DNA from: an uncultured bacterium
GTDB lineage: Bacteria; Bacillota; Clostridia; Lachnospirales; Lachnospiraceae
Direction of reading: 5' to 3'
NCBI GenBank assembly: GCA_947643595.1
Contig: CANRWP010000022.1
Span: 1-49,333 of the forward strand
DNA: 49,333 bases
Positions 9,167-20,251 of the stretch are shown here, piece by piece. A program made the position numbers and the translations under genes. The stretch's first letter is position 1. Each line of letters starts with the position of its first letter. The notes beneath the pieces were generated by a model, which did not search any database, was not told the DNA's origin, and was given only the letters and a program-made list of their open reading frames with translations.

Positions 9167-9571
9167 CTACCTGTATTTCTCCAAAAGCTCAACCGGTTTT
9201 ATCCTGTTTTTGTTCGTATGCCGTCTTTTATACACTTCATAATACAACAAAATCTGCACCATCTCCTCGATCCAGGCCCATTTTTCCGCAGAAATCTCTT
9301 CCTTCCCATCCTGCGCCTCACGCCTCAGGATCGCCACAACGCTCTGACAGAGCCTATACATCTGCCATCTGCACGGATACTCGTCGTAGATCAGGCTTCC
9401 GTCATAATCTATAGTATCCAACACCGCCGCAATTTTTTTCTGGTATTTTTTTGCATCCGCCGGATAAAGCTGCTGCATATATTCCAGATCCCGCATCAGA
9501 GATTCCTCCTCCTGCCCGGCCAGGGGAAGCGGGTAAATCATATAGAAAGGCAAAATATTTTCTTTTGGCAT
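9167..9571 (-). CDS. Small conserved-looking protein, unknown
   Basis: A 134-residue protein with a good GGAGG site before the ATG at 9571. It is predicted mainly helical and charged, with no signal peptide or membrane segment. A tyrosine-rich stretch (PFYMIYPLPL) sits at the N-terminus, and the middle carries YDEYPCRWQMYRLCQSVVAILR. It follows atpC by 58 bases in the same direction and could be read through from the ATP synthase operon. No family is recognised and no function is assigned. Confidence 0.65.
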   Translation of the reverse strand: MPKENILPFYMIYPLPLAGQEEESLMRDLEYMQQLYPADAKKYQKKIAAVLDTIDYDGSLIYDEYPCRWQMYRLCQSVVAILRREAQDGKEEISAEKWAWIEEMVQILLYYEVYKRRHTNKNRIKPVELLEKYR

Positions 9572-9629
9572 AACAAAACACCTCCGCCGCTTTATCTTAC
9601 TGTATGCAGCAAAGGTGTTTTTTGTTCTT

Positions 9630-10034
9630 TTACTTTAAAACTTCAATTCTGGTGAGGGCACGTCTGAGCGCGATCTCCGCTCTCGCGGTATCCGTCTCGG
9701 GTTCCTTCGTGCGCAGACGCTCCTCGGCTCTCTCCTTCGCTTCCTGCGCCCTTGTCCCGTCAATTTCTTCCGGCCACTCAATAATCTCCGCCAGAATTGT
9801 CACCTGGTTCTGCAGAATCTCCGCGAAGCCTGCGTGAAGCGCTGCCTCTTTTGATCCGTCCTCCTCCGTGATCGTGAGCACCCCCGGCTTGACGATAACC
9901 GTCATCGGAATATGCCCCGGGAGCACGCCGATCTCTCCCTCAACCGTATTAAATTCCACCATTTTCACAGGTTTTTCATAGAAAATCCTGTCCGGGGTTA
10001 TGATCTTCAGCGTAAAATCATTTATCTCCGCCAT
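9630..10034 (-). CDS. atpC: F-type ATP synthase epsilon subunit
   Basis: A 134-residue central-stalk subunit that joins gamma to the c ring and can inhibit ATP hydrolysis. The N-terminal beta sandwich (about 1-85) contains the family segments TPDRIFYEKPVKMVEF and GEIGVLPGHIPM. Two C-terminal helices follow, with ARAEIALRRALTRIEVLK. It is the last gene of the synthase operon, 11 bases after atpD, with GGGGGTGAG as ribosome site. Confidence 0.96.
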   Translation of the reverse strand: MAEINDFTLKIITPDRIFYEKPVKMVEFNTVEGEIGVLPGHIPMTVIVKPGVLTITEEDGSKEAALHAGFAEILQNQVTILAEIIEWPEEIDGTRAQEAKERAEERLRTKEPETDTARAEIALRRALTRIEVLK

Positions 10035-10045
10035 ACGCTCACCCC

Positions 10046-11467
<1,422 letters not shown>

Positions 11468-12355
11468 CTAAGAAATCGCTTCCGCACCGGCAATTATTTC
11501 TGTTAATTCCTGTGTAATGGAACCCTGACGGGCTCTGTTATACTGTAACGTCAGGTTACTGATCATTTCCTCAGCATTGCTCGTCGCCGAATCCATCGCC
11601 TGCATTCTGGCGCCATTTTCACTCGCCACCGCTTCCACCAGCGCCCCGTAAATCAGGCTGGTGATATATTTCGGGATCAGAAGGTCTAACGCCTCCTCAT
11701 CCTTCGGCTCAAAATTCATCGGAATGGAAAGTTTTTTCTCATCATCCTGCACATTTCCCTCCGAGGCCTCGGGCATTTCACCCGCTCCCGCCTCCACAGG
11801 CAGAAGCTTCATCAGCTTCGGTACATGAACCACCGTATTTTTAAAATAAGTGTACGCAAGATAGATCTCTCCGATACTGCCCTCCGCAAACTCCTGCAGC
11901 AGTTTCCTGGAAAGCTGCATGGCATCGGCATAGGCGGGTTCGTCAATAATATCGGAGCCGTCCCAGGCGATATGATAGCCATATCTGTTCAGAGAGTCTC
12001 TCCCTTTTTTACCGATGCTGTAGATATCCAGCTCTTCCTTCTCCAGTTCGCCCCTTGTGATCAGCTTCACAACATTGGAGTTGTAGCCTCCCGCAAGACC
12101 TCTGTTTGAGGTAATGACGATTACCGCTTTCTTTGAAGAGCCTCCCGGCTGCAGATAGCGATGCTGCATGCCGCTGGTCTTTCGCAAGATACTGTTGACC
12201 GTCTCATACATACAGTCAAAGTAGGTTTTGGACTGCTCCGCGCGTTGCTTCGCCCTCTGCAGCTTTACGGTGGAAACAAGCTTCATTGCCTTGGTTATCT
12301 GCTGGGTACTCTGGATACTGCCTTTACGTCTTTTTATGTCTCTCATAGAGGCCAT
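11468..12355 (-). CDS. atpG: F-type ATP synthase gamma subunit
   Basis: The rotor shaft of F1, 295 residues, with conserved terminal helices: MASMRDIKRRKGSIQSTQQI at the N-terminus, and MDSATSNAEEMI with NRARQGSITQELTEI at the C-terminus. The ATG at 12355 is preferred over an in-frame GTG at 12364, because AAGGTG lies seven bases upstream of the ATG. A loop at about residues 195-220 (VEAGAGEMPEASEGNVQDDE) is slightly longer and more acidic than in the classical protein, as often seen in Clostridia. Confidence 0.97.
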   Translation of the reverse strand: MASMRDIKRRKGSIQSTQQITKAMKLVSTVKLQRAKQRAEQSKTYFDCMYETVNSILRKTSGMQHRYLQPGGSSKKAVIVITSNRGLAGGYNSNVVKLITRGELEKEELDIYSIGKKGRDSLNRYGYHIAWDGSDIIDEPAYADAMQLSRKLLQEFAEGSIGEIYLAYTYFKNTVVHVPKLMKLLPVEAGAGEMPEASEGNVQDDEKKLSIPMNFEPKDEEALDLLIPKYITSLIYGALVEAVASENGARMQAMDSATSNAEEMISNLTLQYNRARQGSITQELTEIIAGAEAIS

Positions 12356-12383
12356 AACCGTCACCTTTTACCTTTCAAACCGT

Positions 12384-13889
12384 CTACGCGAATGTCTTCT
12401 TAAACTCTTCAATCGCGGCTTTCAGCTTTGTTTCCGTCTCATCGGAGATCACTTTCTCCTCCGAAATACTTCCCGGAATCTCCGGATATTTTGTATCCAG
12501 GAATTCAAACAGCTCTTTCTCAAACCTGGTGATATCAGCTACCGGAACATCCAACAGATACTTGTTCGTCGCCACATAGATAATAATAACCTGATACTGC
12601 ACCGGCATCGGCTGGTACTGGGGCTGCTTTAAGACTTCCTTGATTCTCTCACCCTGTGCCAGCTTTTCCTTTGTATCCGCATCCAGCTCCGAACCAAACT
12701 GGGAGAATGCCGCCAGTTCTCTGTACTGGGCAAGCTCCACACGGATAGGCGCCGCGATCTTCTTCATCGCCTTGATCTGCGCCGCGCCGCCCACACGGGA
12801 TACCGAGAGGCCCGCGTTTACCGCCGGGCGGAAACCGGAGTTGAACATCTCTGTCTCCAGATAGATCTGCCCGTCTGTGATGGAGATAACGTTCGTCGGA
12901 ATGTACGCCGAAACGTCGCCCGCCTGGGTCTCAATGATCGGAAGCGCCGTCAGGCTTCCTCCGCCGTACTCGTCGCTCATATGCGCCGCTCTCTCGAGCA
13001 GTCTGGAATGCAGATAGAAAACATCGCCGGGGTAAGCCTCACGCCCGGGGGGTCTTCTCAGAAGCAGGGAGAGCGTACGGTAAGCGGTCGCATGCTTACT
13101 CAGGTCATCGTAGATGACAAGCACATCCCCGCCGTTCTCCATCCACTCCTCACCGATCGTACATCCCGCATAAGGCGCAATGTACTGCAGAGGAGCCTGC
13201 TCGCTGGCCGTGGAAGCCACGACCGTCGTGTACGCCATGGCGCCGTACTCCTCCAGAGTCTTCACGATGGAAGCCACCGTGGAAGCCTTCTGGCCAATAG
13301 CGACATAAATACACTTTACGCCCTGCCCTTTCTGGTTAATGATCGTATCTACTGCCAATGCCGTCTTACCTGTCTGACGGTCACCAATAATCAACTCACG
13401 CTGTCCCCTGCCGATCGGCACCATGGAATCAATAGCCTTGATACCTGTCTGCAGCGGCGTATCAACGGATTTTCTTGTAATAACACCGGAAGCCACTCTC
13501 TCAATCTGACGATATTTATCTGTCCGGATAGGTCCTTTTTCATCAATCGGCTGACCAAGAGCGTTTACGACACGTCCCAGCATGCAGTCGCCCACCGGCA
13601 CTTCCACAACCCTTCCGGTAGTCTTGACGGTATCGCCCTCTTTGATATTTTTGGTATTTCCGAGAAGCACCGCGCCGACATTGTCTTCCTCCAGGTTCAT
13701 CACCATGCCGTACACTTCACCGGGGAACTCAAGGAGCTCACCCTGCATCGCTTTTTCCAGGCCGTGAATACGGGCAATTCCGTCTGCTACCTGTATCACG
13801 GTTCCTACTTCGGATACTTCCAGCTCTGCCGCATATCTCTTAATCTGATCCTTGATGACCGAACTTATCTCTTCTGGTCTTAAATTCAT
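12384..13889 (-). CDS. atpA: F-type ATP synthase alpha subunit
   Basis: The non-catalytic nucleotide-binding subunit of F1, 501 residues, full length. The N-terminal helix contacting delta ([19 protein letters not shown]) is present, as is the P-loop GDRQTGKT near residue 169 and [13 protein letters not shown] sequence ([14 protein letters not shown]). The invariant [20 protein letters not shown] segment with its arginine finger is intact. It lies between atpH and atpG in the standard order. Confidence 0.98.
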   Translation of the reverse strand: MNLRPEEISSVIKDQIKRYAAELEVSEVGTVIQVADGIARIHGLEKAMQGELLEFPGEVYGMVMNLEEDNVGAVLLGNTKNIKEGDTVKTTGRVVEVPVGDCMLGRVVNALGQPIDEKGPIRTDKYRQIERVASGVITRKSVDTPLQTGIKAIDSMVPIGRGQRELIIGDRQTGKTALAVDTIINQKGQGVKCIYVAIGQKASTVASIVKTLEEYGAMAYTTVVASTASEQAPLQYIAPYAGCTIGEEWMENGGDVLVIYDDLSKHATAYRTLSLLLRRPPGREAYPGDVFYLHSRLLERAAHMSDEYGGGSLTALPIIETQAGDVSAYIPTNVISITDGQIYLETEMFNSGFRPAVNAGLSVSRVGGAAQIKAMKKIAAPIRVELAQYRELAAFSQFGSELDADTKEKLAQGERIKEVLKQPQYQPMPVQYQVIIIYVATNKYLLDVPVADITRFEKELFEFLDTKYPEIPGSISEEKVISDETETKLKAAIEEFKKTFA

Positions 13890-13922
13890 GAATCATACGC
13901 ACCTTTCTTTAATTATTTGAAG

Positions 13923-14474
13923 CTAATTTTGAAGCTGTATTTTCAAAAGCTGCTGCTCTAAATGATTCAGCTTTGTCCGAATACTGCTGTCCGCCACCCG
14001 ATCCCCGATCCGGATGACCATGCCGCCGATCAGGCTCTCATCCACCTGATAGTGCATCTCCATCTCATGGAAACCGGTCGTCTCAAGCAGTCTCGCTTCA
14101 ACCTGCTTTTCCTGCTCCTCCCGCAGAGGCAGAGCAGTTCTCACATAAGCTACTCCGACGCCTTTCAGCTTCTTTCCCTCATCCAGGAAATACTGCATGA
14201 TCTCATGGATATGGCCATAACGGTCCTTCTCCACGATCAGCCGCATAAAGCCTGTCAGTTCATCGGACACTCTTCCCTTAAAAACAGTCTCTATTACCTG
14301 AAGCTTTTCTTCCTTCATGATTTTCGGATGCTTCATAATATCCGAAAATTCCGGATTTTCTTCCAAAACTTTCAGCACAGCCTGAATCTCCTCAGTCAGT
14401 GCATCCACTCTGTTCTCAGAAACAGCCAGCTCGAAAATCGCTTCTCCATAGGTTTTTGAAATTAACTTAGCCAT
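13923..14474 (-). CDS. atpH: F-type ATP synthase delta subunit
   Basis: A 183-residue subunit (OSCP equivalent) that fixes F1 to the peripheral stalk. The N-terminal helical domain (YGEAIFELAVSENR) and the C-terminal ESLIGGMVIRIGDRVADSSI, which is the family signature, are both clear. The start overlaps the end of atpF by 13 bases, suggesting coupled translation. Confidence 0.96.
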   Translation of the reverse strand: MAKLISKTYGEAIFELAVSENRVDALTEEIQAVLKVLEENPEFSDIMKHPKIMKEEKLQVIETVFKGRVSDELTGFMRLIVEKDRYGHIHEIMQYFLDEGKKLKGVGVAYVRTALPLREEQEKQVEARLLETTGFHEMEMHYQVDESLIGGMVIRIGDRVADSSIRTKLNHLEQQLLKIQLQN

Positions 14475-15028
14475 GTATTTTCACCTATTTCTTTCAAAGT
14501 TTCTTCCACAAGACTGTCCTGAATGGAGACATCCACCGCTCCCTCTGTGACCTTGCCGGCCATCAGCGCCGCAATGGAGATCATTTCTTTCTTCACATCG
14601 TCCGCTGCTTTCCGCTTCTCCAGTTCGGCTTCACTTCTTGCCTGCCTGATAATGGATGCCGCTTCCTGCTTCGCTTCCGCAATAATCCTGTTTTCATTGT
14701 CCAGAGCTTTCTTTCTGGCCTGCGTCAGAATGTTTTCCGCTTCTTTATCAATGTTTTTCAGCTTATCTTCGTACTCCGCTTTCAATGCATCCGCGGATTC
14801 CATGCTCTCTTTGGCGTCTTCCAGTTCGCCTTTGATCTTTTCCTGTCTCTTTCTCAGCATATCTCTCGCCGGATTGAACAGGAAGTGGGAGGCGATCAGA
14901 AACAGTGTGAATACCGCTATGATCATCAACACTGCATCCTGCAAAAGCTGTCCCGTCAGATCGAACAGGTAGTCAAATCCTTCCGCGCCGTTTAGCAGTA
15001 CGAGATTCGCATTCAGTAATGCGTTCAA
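14462..15028 (-). CDS. atpF: F-type ATP synthase b subunit
   Basis: A 188-residue peripheral-stalk subunit with one N-terminal membrane helix (about 30-50, LLQDAVLMIIAVFTLFLIA). A long charged coiled coil follows (residues 58-165, rich in E, K, A). The start is a TTG at 15028, eight bases after AGGAGG; no better ATG exists. It sits between atpE and atpH. Confidence 0.95.
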   Translation of the reverse strand: MNALLNANLVLLNGAEGFDYLFDLTGQLLQDAVLMIIAVFTLFLIASHFLFNPARDMLRKRQEKIKGELEDAKESMESADALKAEYEDKLKNIDKEAENILTQARKKALDNENRIIAEAKQEAASIIRQARSEAELEKRKAADDVKKEMISIAALMAGKVTEGAVDVSIQDSLVEETLKEIGENTWLS

Positions 15029-15073
15029 CCTGTAAACCTCCTTTCTCTGAATTTATAAAACAGTTTCCGAGGC

Positions 15074-15379
<306 letters not shown>

Positions 15380-16099
15380 TTAATCCGTATTGCAGGCATC
15401 CGCGATGTACGTCATCGTCAGCATACAGAATACGTATGTCTGGATGCAGCCCGAAAACAGATCAAAATAGACATGCAGGGCAGCCGGCCATATCACCGCG
15501 ATCTTTCCCAGCAAGCCGTAGATCAGGGCCATCATCACCACGCCTGATAATACGTTCGCAAACAGACGAAGCGACAGAGAGATCGGCACTGCCACATCAC
15601 CGATAACATTGATCGGCGCCCAGATCGGCCAGGGATCACAGAGCCCCTTGATGACGCCTTTTACTTTCTGATGTTTAAACTTGTTGAACGTTATCAGCGT
15701 AAACGTCATCAATCCCAGCGCCAGCGTCGTCCCGTAATCCGCCGTAGGCGGCCGCAGCCCAAACAGACCGGAAATATTGCTGACAAGAATGAAAATGAAG
15801 ATCGTAGCGATATAATTTCGGAATGCAGGTGCACTCTTTCCCATGGTGCTGTCCACGATGCCGTCCAGCTTTTCCACTATCAGTTCCACTACGTTCTGAA
15901 AACCGGCCGGTATTTCCGTCCCTTTTTTCATGGCACGATTTCCCGCAAAGATAAACAGCAGAATCACCAGAAAGACAATGACCGCACATACATGGGAAGT
16001 CGTTATCCACAACGTCTGTCCAAACAGCTCGTAGGAAAACACGCCATGTATCATAAAATCAATTTCATCCGCGCCGGATAATAAAATACCCTGTCCCAT
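15380..16099 (-). CDS. atpB: F-type ATP synthase a subunit
   Basis: A 239-residue membrane stator that forms the ion path beside the c ring. It has five or six hydrophobic helices. The essential arginine sits in SLSLRLFANVLSG (about residues 175-187). Other family marks are NISGLFGLRPPTADYGTTLA and the C-terminal LHVYFDLFSGCIQTYVFCML. Start at 16099, eight bases after AGGAGG. Confidence 0.96.
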   Translation of the reverse strand: MGQGILLSGADEIDFMIHGVFSYELFGQTLWITTSHVCAVIVFLVILLFIFAGNRAMKKGTEIPAGFQNVVELIVEKLDGIVDSTMGKSAPAFRNYIATIFIFILVSNISGLFGLRPPTADYGTTLALGLMTFTLITFNKFKHQKVKGVIKGLCDPWPIWAPINVIGDVAVPISLSLRLFANVLSGVVMMALIYGLLGKIAVIWPAALHVYFDLFSGCIQTYVFCMLTMTYIADACNTD

Positions 16100-16103
16100 A
16101 CTC

Positions 16104-16493
16104 TCACCTCCTCCTTTTCTCCATTACTTTATGCAAAAGGGGCTGCAAATACGCTGCTGTTTTCAGCCCCATTACGCCAAGAAAACCACAGAGCGGATTT
16201 CCCGCTTCCGTTATCATCAGCACCAGCAGAACGACAATGATCAGTCCGTAGCGCATCATGCTCCGGCTCATCATATATTTCTGGGCATCTTTCTCCGAGA
16301 GATCGAGTGCCCGGTCCAGCGACCTGTACATGTGAACCGCACAGACCCCCGCCGTCAGGATCCCGGCCCAGAGCCCCAGACTGCAGCCCGCCTTATCCCG
16401 CACAAACCAGACTCCTCCGGCCTGCCAGATAACACCCCAGAACAAGATCCCGATAAGCAGTTCCGCCAGCGTCTCATTTATCTTTTTCTTCAT
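16104..16493 (-). CDS. ATP synthase subunit I-like membrane protein
   Basis: A small protein of about 129 residues with four predicted membrane helices (LIGILFWGVIWQAGG, LGLWAGILTAGVCAV, LIIVVLLVLMIT, GLKTAAYLQPLL). The AtpI family helps assemble the c ring, and its gene precedes atpB, as here (4 bases before it). Several starts are possible. I chose ATG 16493 because the protein body begins there, but it overlaps the upstream gene by 20 bases and lacks a clear ribosome site. An in-frame start upstream would add up to 25 charged residues. Confidence 0.75.
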   Translation of the reverse strand: MKKKINETLAELLIGILFWGVIWQAGGVWFVRDKAGCSLGLWAGILTAGVCAVHMYRSLDRALDLSEKDAQKYMMSRSMMRYGLIIVVLLVLMITEAGNPLCGFLGVMGLKTAAYLQPLLHKVMEKRRR

Positions 16494-16722
16494 ATTTATC
16501 TTTTTCACTCTTTTTTTCATAGATGGTCTTCGCCATATGATAGATATTCCTGAATCCGGCGGCCGCACCTACAAAAAACAGCAGTATCATCCAAAACTGC
16601 GTGCCAAATTTCCTGTCCAGAAAAATTCCAAGAAAAGAACACAGAAAGATGGGAACCAGCATGGATATCCCAAACTGCGTGATCAAAACAAGGCAGCGAT
16701 ATACATTTCTGTGATATTTCAC
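16474..16722 (-). CDS. AtpZ/AtpI-type small membrane protein, first gene of the ATP synthase operon
   Basis: Two membrane helices (ITQFGISMLVPIFLCSFLGI and FWMILLFFVGAAAGFRNIY) and a charged tail match the AtpZ family, linked to Mg2+/Ca2+ and ATP synthase assembly. The frame is open to a GTG at 16752, but the promoter -10 box at 16761-16766 would make that start nearly leaderless. The GTG at 16722 has GGGGGAAAGAGA just upstream and is preferred (82 residues). It overlaps the subunit I gene. Confidence 0.78.
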   Translation of the reverse strand: MKYHRNVYRCLVLITQFGISMLVPIFLCSFLGIFLDRKFGTQFWMILLFFVGAAAGFRNIYHMAKTIYEKKSEKDKYEEKDK

Positions 16723-16760
16723 TCTCTTTCCCCCTTTATCATTTTCGGACACATAACAAG

Positions 16761-16789
16761 ATTATACTCCTTTTGGGAGAATATGTCTA
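16761..16789 (-). promoter_or_regulatory. Promoter of the ATP synthase operon
   Basis: TAGACA (16784-16789) and a perfect TATAAT (16761-16766) on the minus strand with a 17-base spacer. The -35 box overlaps the stop of the upstream Rpn-like gene. Confidence 0.75.
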
Positions 16790-17665
16790 TTCTTCTTCAA
16801 GGACTTTTTTATATTCGCGTTCCGCCAGCTCCTCCGACAGAGAAAATTTTCGCATCAGTTCCACTTTTATTTCGTTTTCTGAACTGCCCTTTACGGTCAT
16901 TTTGCTTATCAGCTTGTATATTTCCAAATTTTTGGCTGTTTCTTCAAGCTTTTTCTCCACTTCTTCAAGCTTTTCCTCTGCTTCCGCGCGTTCTCTTCTC
17001 TCCGCCTGTATATCCATCTTTACATTCTCAAACAGCTTTGCCATTTTCCGCTCCTTAATCCTGGAAACCACATCCTCTGCTTCACCTTCCGGCAGATTCA
17101 TACGATATAACAATGCCCGCAACAGCTTTGCCATCGTATCAGGAAGGTCTTCGTTGCTGTAATCGCGAAGCATAACAAGCTGATATCGAAAATGCGGCAA
17201 ATATTTTCCGAGCAGTTCCCCACACAAAATCCTCTCAAAGATATCCAATGATGCCGTCCATTTCCTCTCCCCCTCATAATATACGATCGGCAGTATCGGC
17301 GGATACCTGAAATCCTTCCTACTGCTGATCCCCGGCTGCTGTCTTGTCATTTCCTTTTCATAGTCTTCCCAGATATATACCATATACCGCAGAATCTGCA
17401 TGACAACATTGTACTCCACTTTCGTTTTATGTTCAATAAGTGAAATAATATAAAGCGGTAGGTTAAGTTGATTTTCCTTTCGAGGAAGGTACTTTGAAAT
17501 ATTTACTTTTTTTACCGTATCACTCTCCCTCTCCGTACTGTACAGGGGAACATATCTCTCCGATACATCCTCAATATCCTCGGGCTGTATGTTCCTCAGA
17601 ATCTCCATGTCCGCATAGTCGCGGAAAAACTGTGAACTCAGGATATTATCCCCAAAGAAATGCAA
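16787..17665 (-). CDS. Rpn-family PD-(D/E)XK nuclease / transposase-like protein, unclear start
   Basis: A protein of about 290 residues of the Rpn (YhgA-like) recombination-promoting nuclease family. Typical segments are LNLPLYIISLIEHKTKVEYNV, MQILRYMVYIWEDYEKE, and PPILPIVYYEGERKWTAS. A coiled coil at about 215-260 (repeated EKLEEVEKKLEE) precedes a short C-terminal helical tail. The only start is a TTG at 17665 without a ribosome site. In frame upstream there are only eight codons before a stop, and the match to the family begins immediately (FFGDNILSSQFFRDYA). The N-terminus is probably lost, so this may be a pseudogene. It lies among other decayed genes. Confidence 0.7.
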   Translation of the reverse strand: MHFFGDNILSSQFFRDYADMEILRNIQPEDIEDVSERYVPLYSTERESDTVKKVNISKYLPRKENQLNLPLYIISLIEHKTKVEYNVVMQILRYMVYIWEDYEKEMTRQQPGISSRKDFRYPPILPIVYYEGERKWTASLDIFERILCGELLGKYLPHFRYQLVMLRDYSNEDLPDTMAKLLRALLYRMNLPEGEAEDVVSRIKERKMAKLFENVKMDIQAERRERAEAEEKLEEVEKKLEETAKNLEIYKLISKMTVKGSSENEIKVELMRKFSLSEELAEREYKKVLEEE

Positions 17666-17703
17666 GAATTTTGGGAAAAGATATCAAAACAATACCGAAT
17701 AAC

Positions 17704-17736
17704 TATGCCCGGAAAGCACATACACTCTCCGGGCAT
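17704..17736. terminator. Perfect hairpin between the surface-protein remnant and the Rpn-like gene
   Basis: ATGCCCGGA (17704-17712) pairs fully with TCCGGGCAT (17728-17736) around a 15-base loop. A T-rich tract follows on the plus strand (CTTTTTATCTTTT). On the minus strand, where the adjacent genes lie, the tract is weaker. Confidence 0.55.
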
Positions 17737-17766
17737 ATAACATCTTTTTATCTTTTCTTATGAATT

Positions 17767-19340
17767 TCAGGCATCCATCTCTTCCTGCATTTTTTTGCGG
17801 TGCCGTCTGTACATCTCTTCTCCAGTCACGCCGAGTACCGCGATCAGCAGCCACCACCAGGACATCCTGCTCTGTTCCTCTATCGGTGCAGCGAGAGGCG
17901 TCTCCTCATCCTCTATCACTATCGCGCCGGTCTCTTTTTCCTCTTCCAGAGATGCCAGCGGTGTCTCCTCGTCCTCCAAAGTTTTAAGTTCCCCGCCTTT
18001 GTCCGCCGACACAATGCCTGTTCCGCCTGCGGCTGCTGTGCCGTCAGCTGTTGCAGCGAATGTACCTGCACCTCTTCTGACTGCCACAGGATTCGTCATC
18101 CCTGCTCCTGCCAGCGGTACCGCCTCTTCGGGAACGACTACTACCGGTGCGGTCGGGGTGGTCGGAGCTGTTGTACCGCCTGTGCCGCCGGTTCCGCCGC
18201 CTGTTGTGCCTCCATCACCTCCGGTGGGAGGTGTATTATAGGCAAAATTACCGTTTGCCGCACTGATTGCGCGCTCCGCCGCTTCCTTTATCTCCTCACA
18301 TTTCTTATCGGAGAATCCCTTCGCTTCCGCTGCCGCAGTATACTCCTCAACCGCGTCCCTGCATTTTTCCTCCAGCTCTTCCCATCTTTCTTTGTTTTGT
18401 ACGGTTGCTTTTTTCAGATTGTAAAGCTCCTTTATCGCTTCCACCACATTCTGATATGCATCTTGAACCTGACCGTCTACCGCTCCGTCAATATCATTTC
18501 GTTTATCTTTAGCCTTCACCTCATCATTCGCACGCATTAATTCTTCTAAAAATCCCTCAACTTCAGGTGTCTTTTCCGCGATAAATTTGTTCAGATATCC
18601 TTCCACTCCGTCCGAATCAATATCATCATTAATCCAGGGAGCTTTCACTCCATCCACTTTATTCTGAGCCTGATTTTTCGCCCCTATTGCATCATCCCAG
18701 TTTTTCTTCACTGTCTCCTCGGTATCCTTTACCGCATTCCAGTTCTCCTCAGCCTTTTTCAGGCTTTCATCGGCATCTGCCAGAGACTCTTCTTTTTCCT
18801 TTTTGTTCTCCTTTGCCGCACTGGCACTTGTTTCCAGTTCTGACAGCTCTTTTCCGGTTGAAGATGCAGAAGTATCAATAGTCTGCGGATTACCCTTGTC
18901 GCTAAACTTAGGCTCGAAACCATCTCATCAAGAGTCACCTGCTTATTACCTGCAATAAGACTTACTCCTTTTCCATCTATTTTCTGTATAACCAATCCTG
19001 CCGGACCGAATTCTACCGATGCCATTTTTCCATTTACAAAATAAACAGTTTCTCCGGGAAGCTTAACAGTTGTCAGTTTTATCGCATCCCCACCTACGAT
19101 ATTATAATTTTGATCTTCTATCTCCAGTTTTACAGATGTGCCGTCAGCATTCTCCACTCTATACCCTGCATCCGCATCACCAATAACTTTATAACTGTCA
19201 TTTAACTTGTAATTTCCTAAATAAAATTCTTGCTCTCCATTTTCATTATTTGAAATTGTCAGAGAAACAGCATTTGTTTTCCCATCACCGCACTCATACA
19301 CCCTTTCACCAGATGCCTCTTCCTTCTTAAGAATCCGCAT
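17767..19340 (-). pseudogene. Surface-anchored protein remnant, frameshifted
   Basis: Two frames join into one protein-like sequence. The upstream part (from about 19340) is beta-rich (GETVYFVNGKMASVEFGP) and ends correctly near TLDEM. The next frame resumes at GFEPKFSDKGNPQTIDTSAS and continues as a lysine- and glutamate-rich helical region. It then passes through a Gly/Thr/Pro-rich linker (about 18140-18240), acidic repeats ETPLAS..E and ETPLAAPIEE, a membrane helix WWWLLIAVLGVTG and a basic tail RRHRKKMQ. This is the plan of a Gram-positive wall or membrane surface protein. The frame change lies near 18920-18930. The N-terminus, with any signal peptide, is missing; sequence begins abruptly next to a SARP-type stub. 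Confidence 0.7.
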
Positions 19341-19542
19341 TGTCAACCTCTCCGTTCCAGCCGTACAGGTTGTCAATCAGCTCATTTTTGGATATACCGT
19401 CCGGCACAGACAGAAGAAGCATCTGAAGCAGACGCACAGACTTGGAATTTCTTACTCTGTTAAACGAAATGGCCTTCCTGCCATAGTGCATGGAAAAGCC
19501 TCCAAACATCCGTACATATAGTGTTCTCTCTCTCATATCCAT
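19327..19542 (-). pseudogene. SARP/BTAD-type transcriptional activator, N-terminal stub
   Basis: Seventy-one residues match the start of bacterial transcriptional activators of the SARP (BTAD) kind: LYVRMFGGFSMHYGRKAISF, then SVRLLQMLLLSVPDG and KNELIDNLYGWNGEVDNADS, which is the winged-helix part. The protein then stops, just where family members continue into the second half of the DNA-binding domain. Downstream sequence belongs to a surface protein in another frame. A promoter lies upstream, so the stub may still be transcribed. Confidence 0.7.
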
Positions 19543-19566
19543 CTCAATACCCCTCTCATTCAGTTA

Positions 19567-19595
19567 AGTATATACCACTTTTGTCAATCTGTCTA
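19567..19595 (-). promoter_or_regulatory. Promoter upstream of the SARP stub
   Basis: TAGACA (19590-19595) and TATACT (19567-19572) on the minus strand with a 17-base spacer. Confidence 0.6.
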
Positions 19596-19645
19596 TTTAA
19601 ATAGTGTAACGCAAAAAAAAATTGTGAAAAATAGTCAAAATCCCG

Positions 19646-19674
19646 TTGACTTTCCCCTGTCTACGGCGTAGTAT
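19646..19674 (+). promoter_or_regulatory. Promoter of the DUF402-tadA unit
   Basis: TTGACT (19646-19651), 17-base spacer, TAGTAT (19669-19674), about 70 bases before the DUF402 start. It is divergent from the promoter at 19567-19595. Confidence 0.6.
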
Positions 19675-19741
19675 CTATTTAAGACATAATTTCGACACCA
19701 TATATTACTCACAGCCTTTCATATTTTTACAGGAGACATGC

Positions 19742-20230
19742 ATGAAAACCCTCTCTCTCTACCGCAAACGCCTGATTCCCGACGAATGTATTTTACTGAA
19801 GGACGATATCATTCTGAAAGCGGATGACGACCACATCCTGACCAGGTGGAATACCCTGAAACCCAAGAAAATACTGCACCACGGCGATTCCTGCTACTAT
19901 CTGAACAAAGGCGTCAAAGTCAGCAGATTTTACACGAAGGATAACTTTCTGATCTGCTGGTACTGCGACATTGTATCGTACGAATGGAAAGACGAAAAAA
20001 GCTCCCTTCTCTCCACCGATCTGCTTCTGGATGTTCTCGTCTACCCGGATGGTTCCTATAAACTCGTTGATATGGATGAACTGGCGCAGGCTCATGCCAG
20101 GAAGCTGATATCCGATGCGCTCCTGCAAACTTCTCTCATGACCGCCAGTCGATTATTGAACGAACTTTATGAAAATCAATTTCATAAAATATACACTGCC
20201 GTATTTGACAGCTGTGAAAACTCCTTTTAA
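19742..20230 (+). CDS. DUF402 domain-containing protein
   Basis: A 162-residue protein. The ATG at 19742 is preferred over an open upstream extension because AGGAGA lies six bases before it. The core has WNTLKPKKILHHGDSCYYLN, then CWYCDIVSYEWKDEKSSLL and LLLDVLVYPDGSYKLVDMDE, matching the DUF402 (FomD-like) beta-barrel family, some members of which hydrolyse nucleoside diphosphates or phosphoesters. The metal-binding acidic pairs (YPDGSYKLVDMDE) are kept. It lies 21 bases before tadA and is likely co-transcribed with it. Confidence 0.82.
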   Translation: MKTLSLYRKRLIPDECILLKDDIILKADDDHILTRWNTLKPKKILHHGDSCYYLNKGVKVSRFYTKDNFLICWYCDIVSYEWKDEKSSLLSTDLLLDVLVYPDGSYKLVDMDELAQAHARKLISDALLQTSLMTASRLLNELYENQFHKIYTAVFDSCENSF

Positions 20231-20251
20231 GATGCCGGAGCCAAAAAATTC

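Noticed and set aside
9571..9629. AACACCT/AGGTGTT arms between atpC and the next gene as a terminator
   Set aside because: The loop is about 30 bases and the downstream arm is the next gene's ribosome site; stem too short to support a terminator call.
18915..18935. Programmed frameshift in the surface protein
   Set aside because: No slippery heptamer or stimulating structure is visible, and the gene also lacks its beginning, so decay is simpler.
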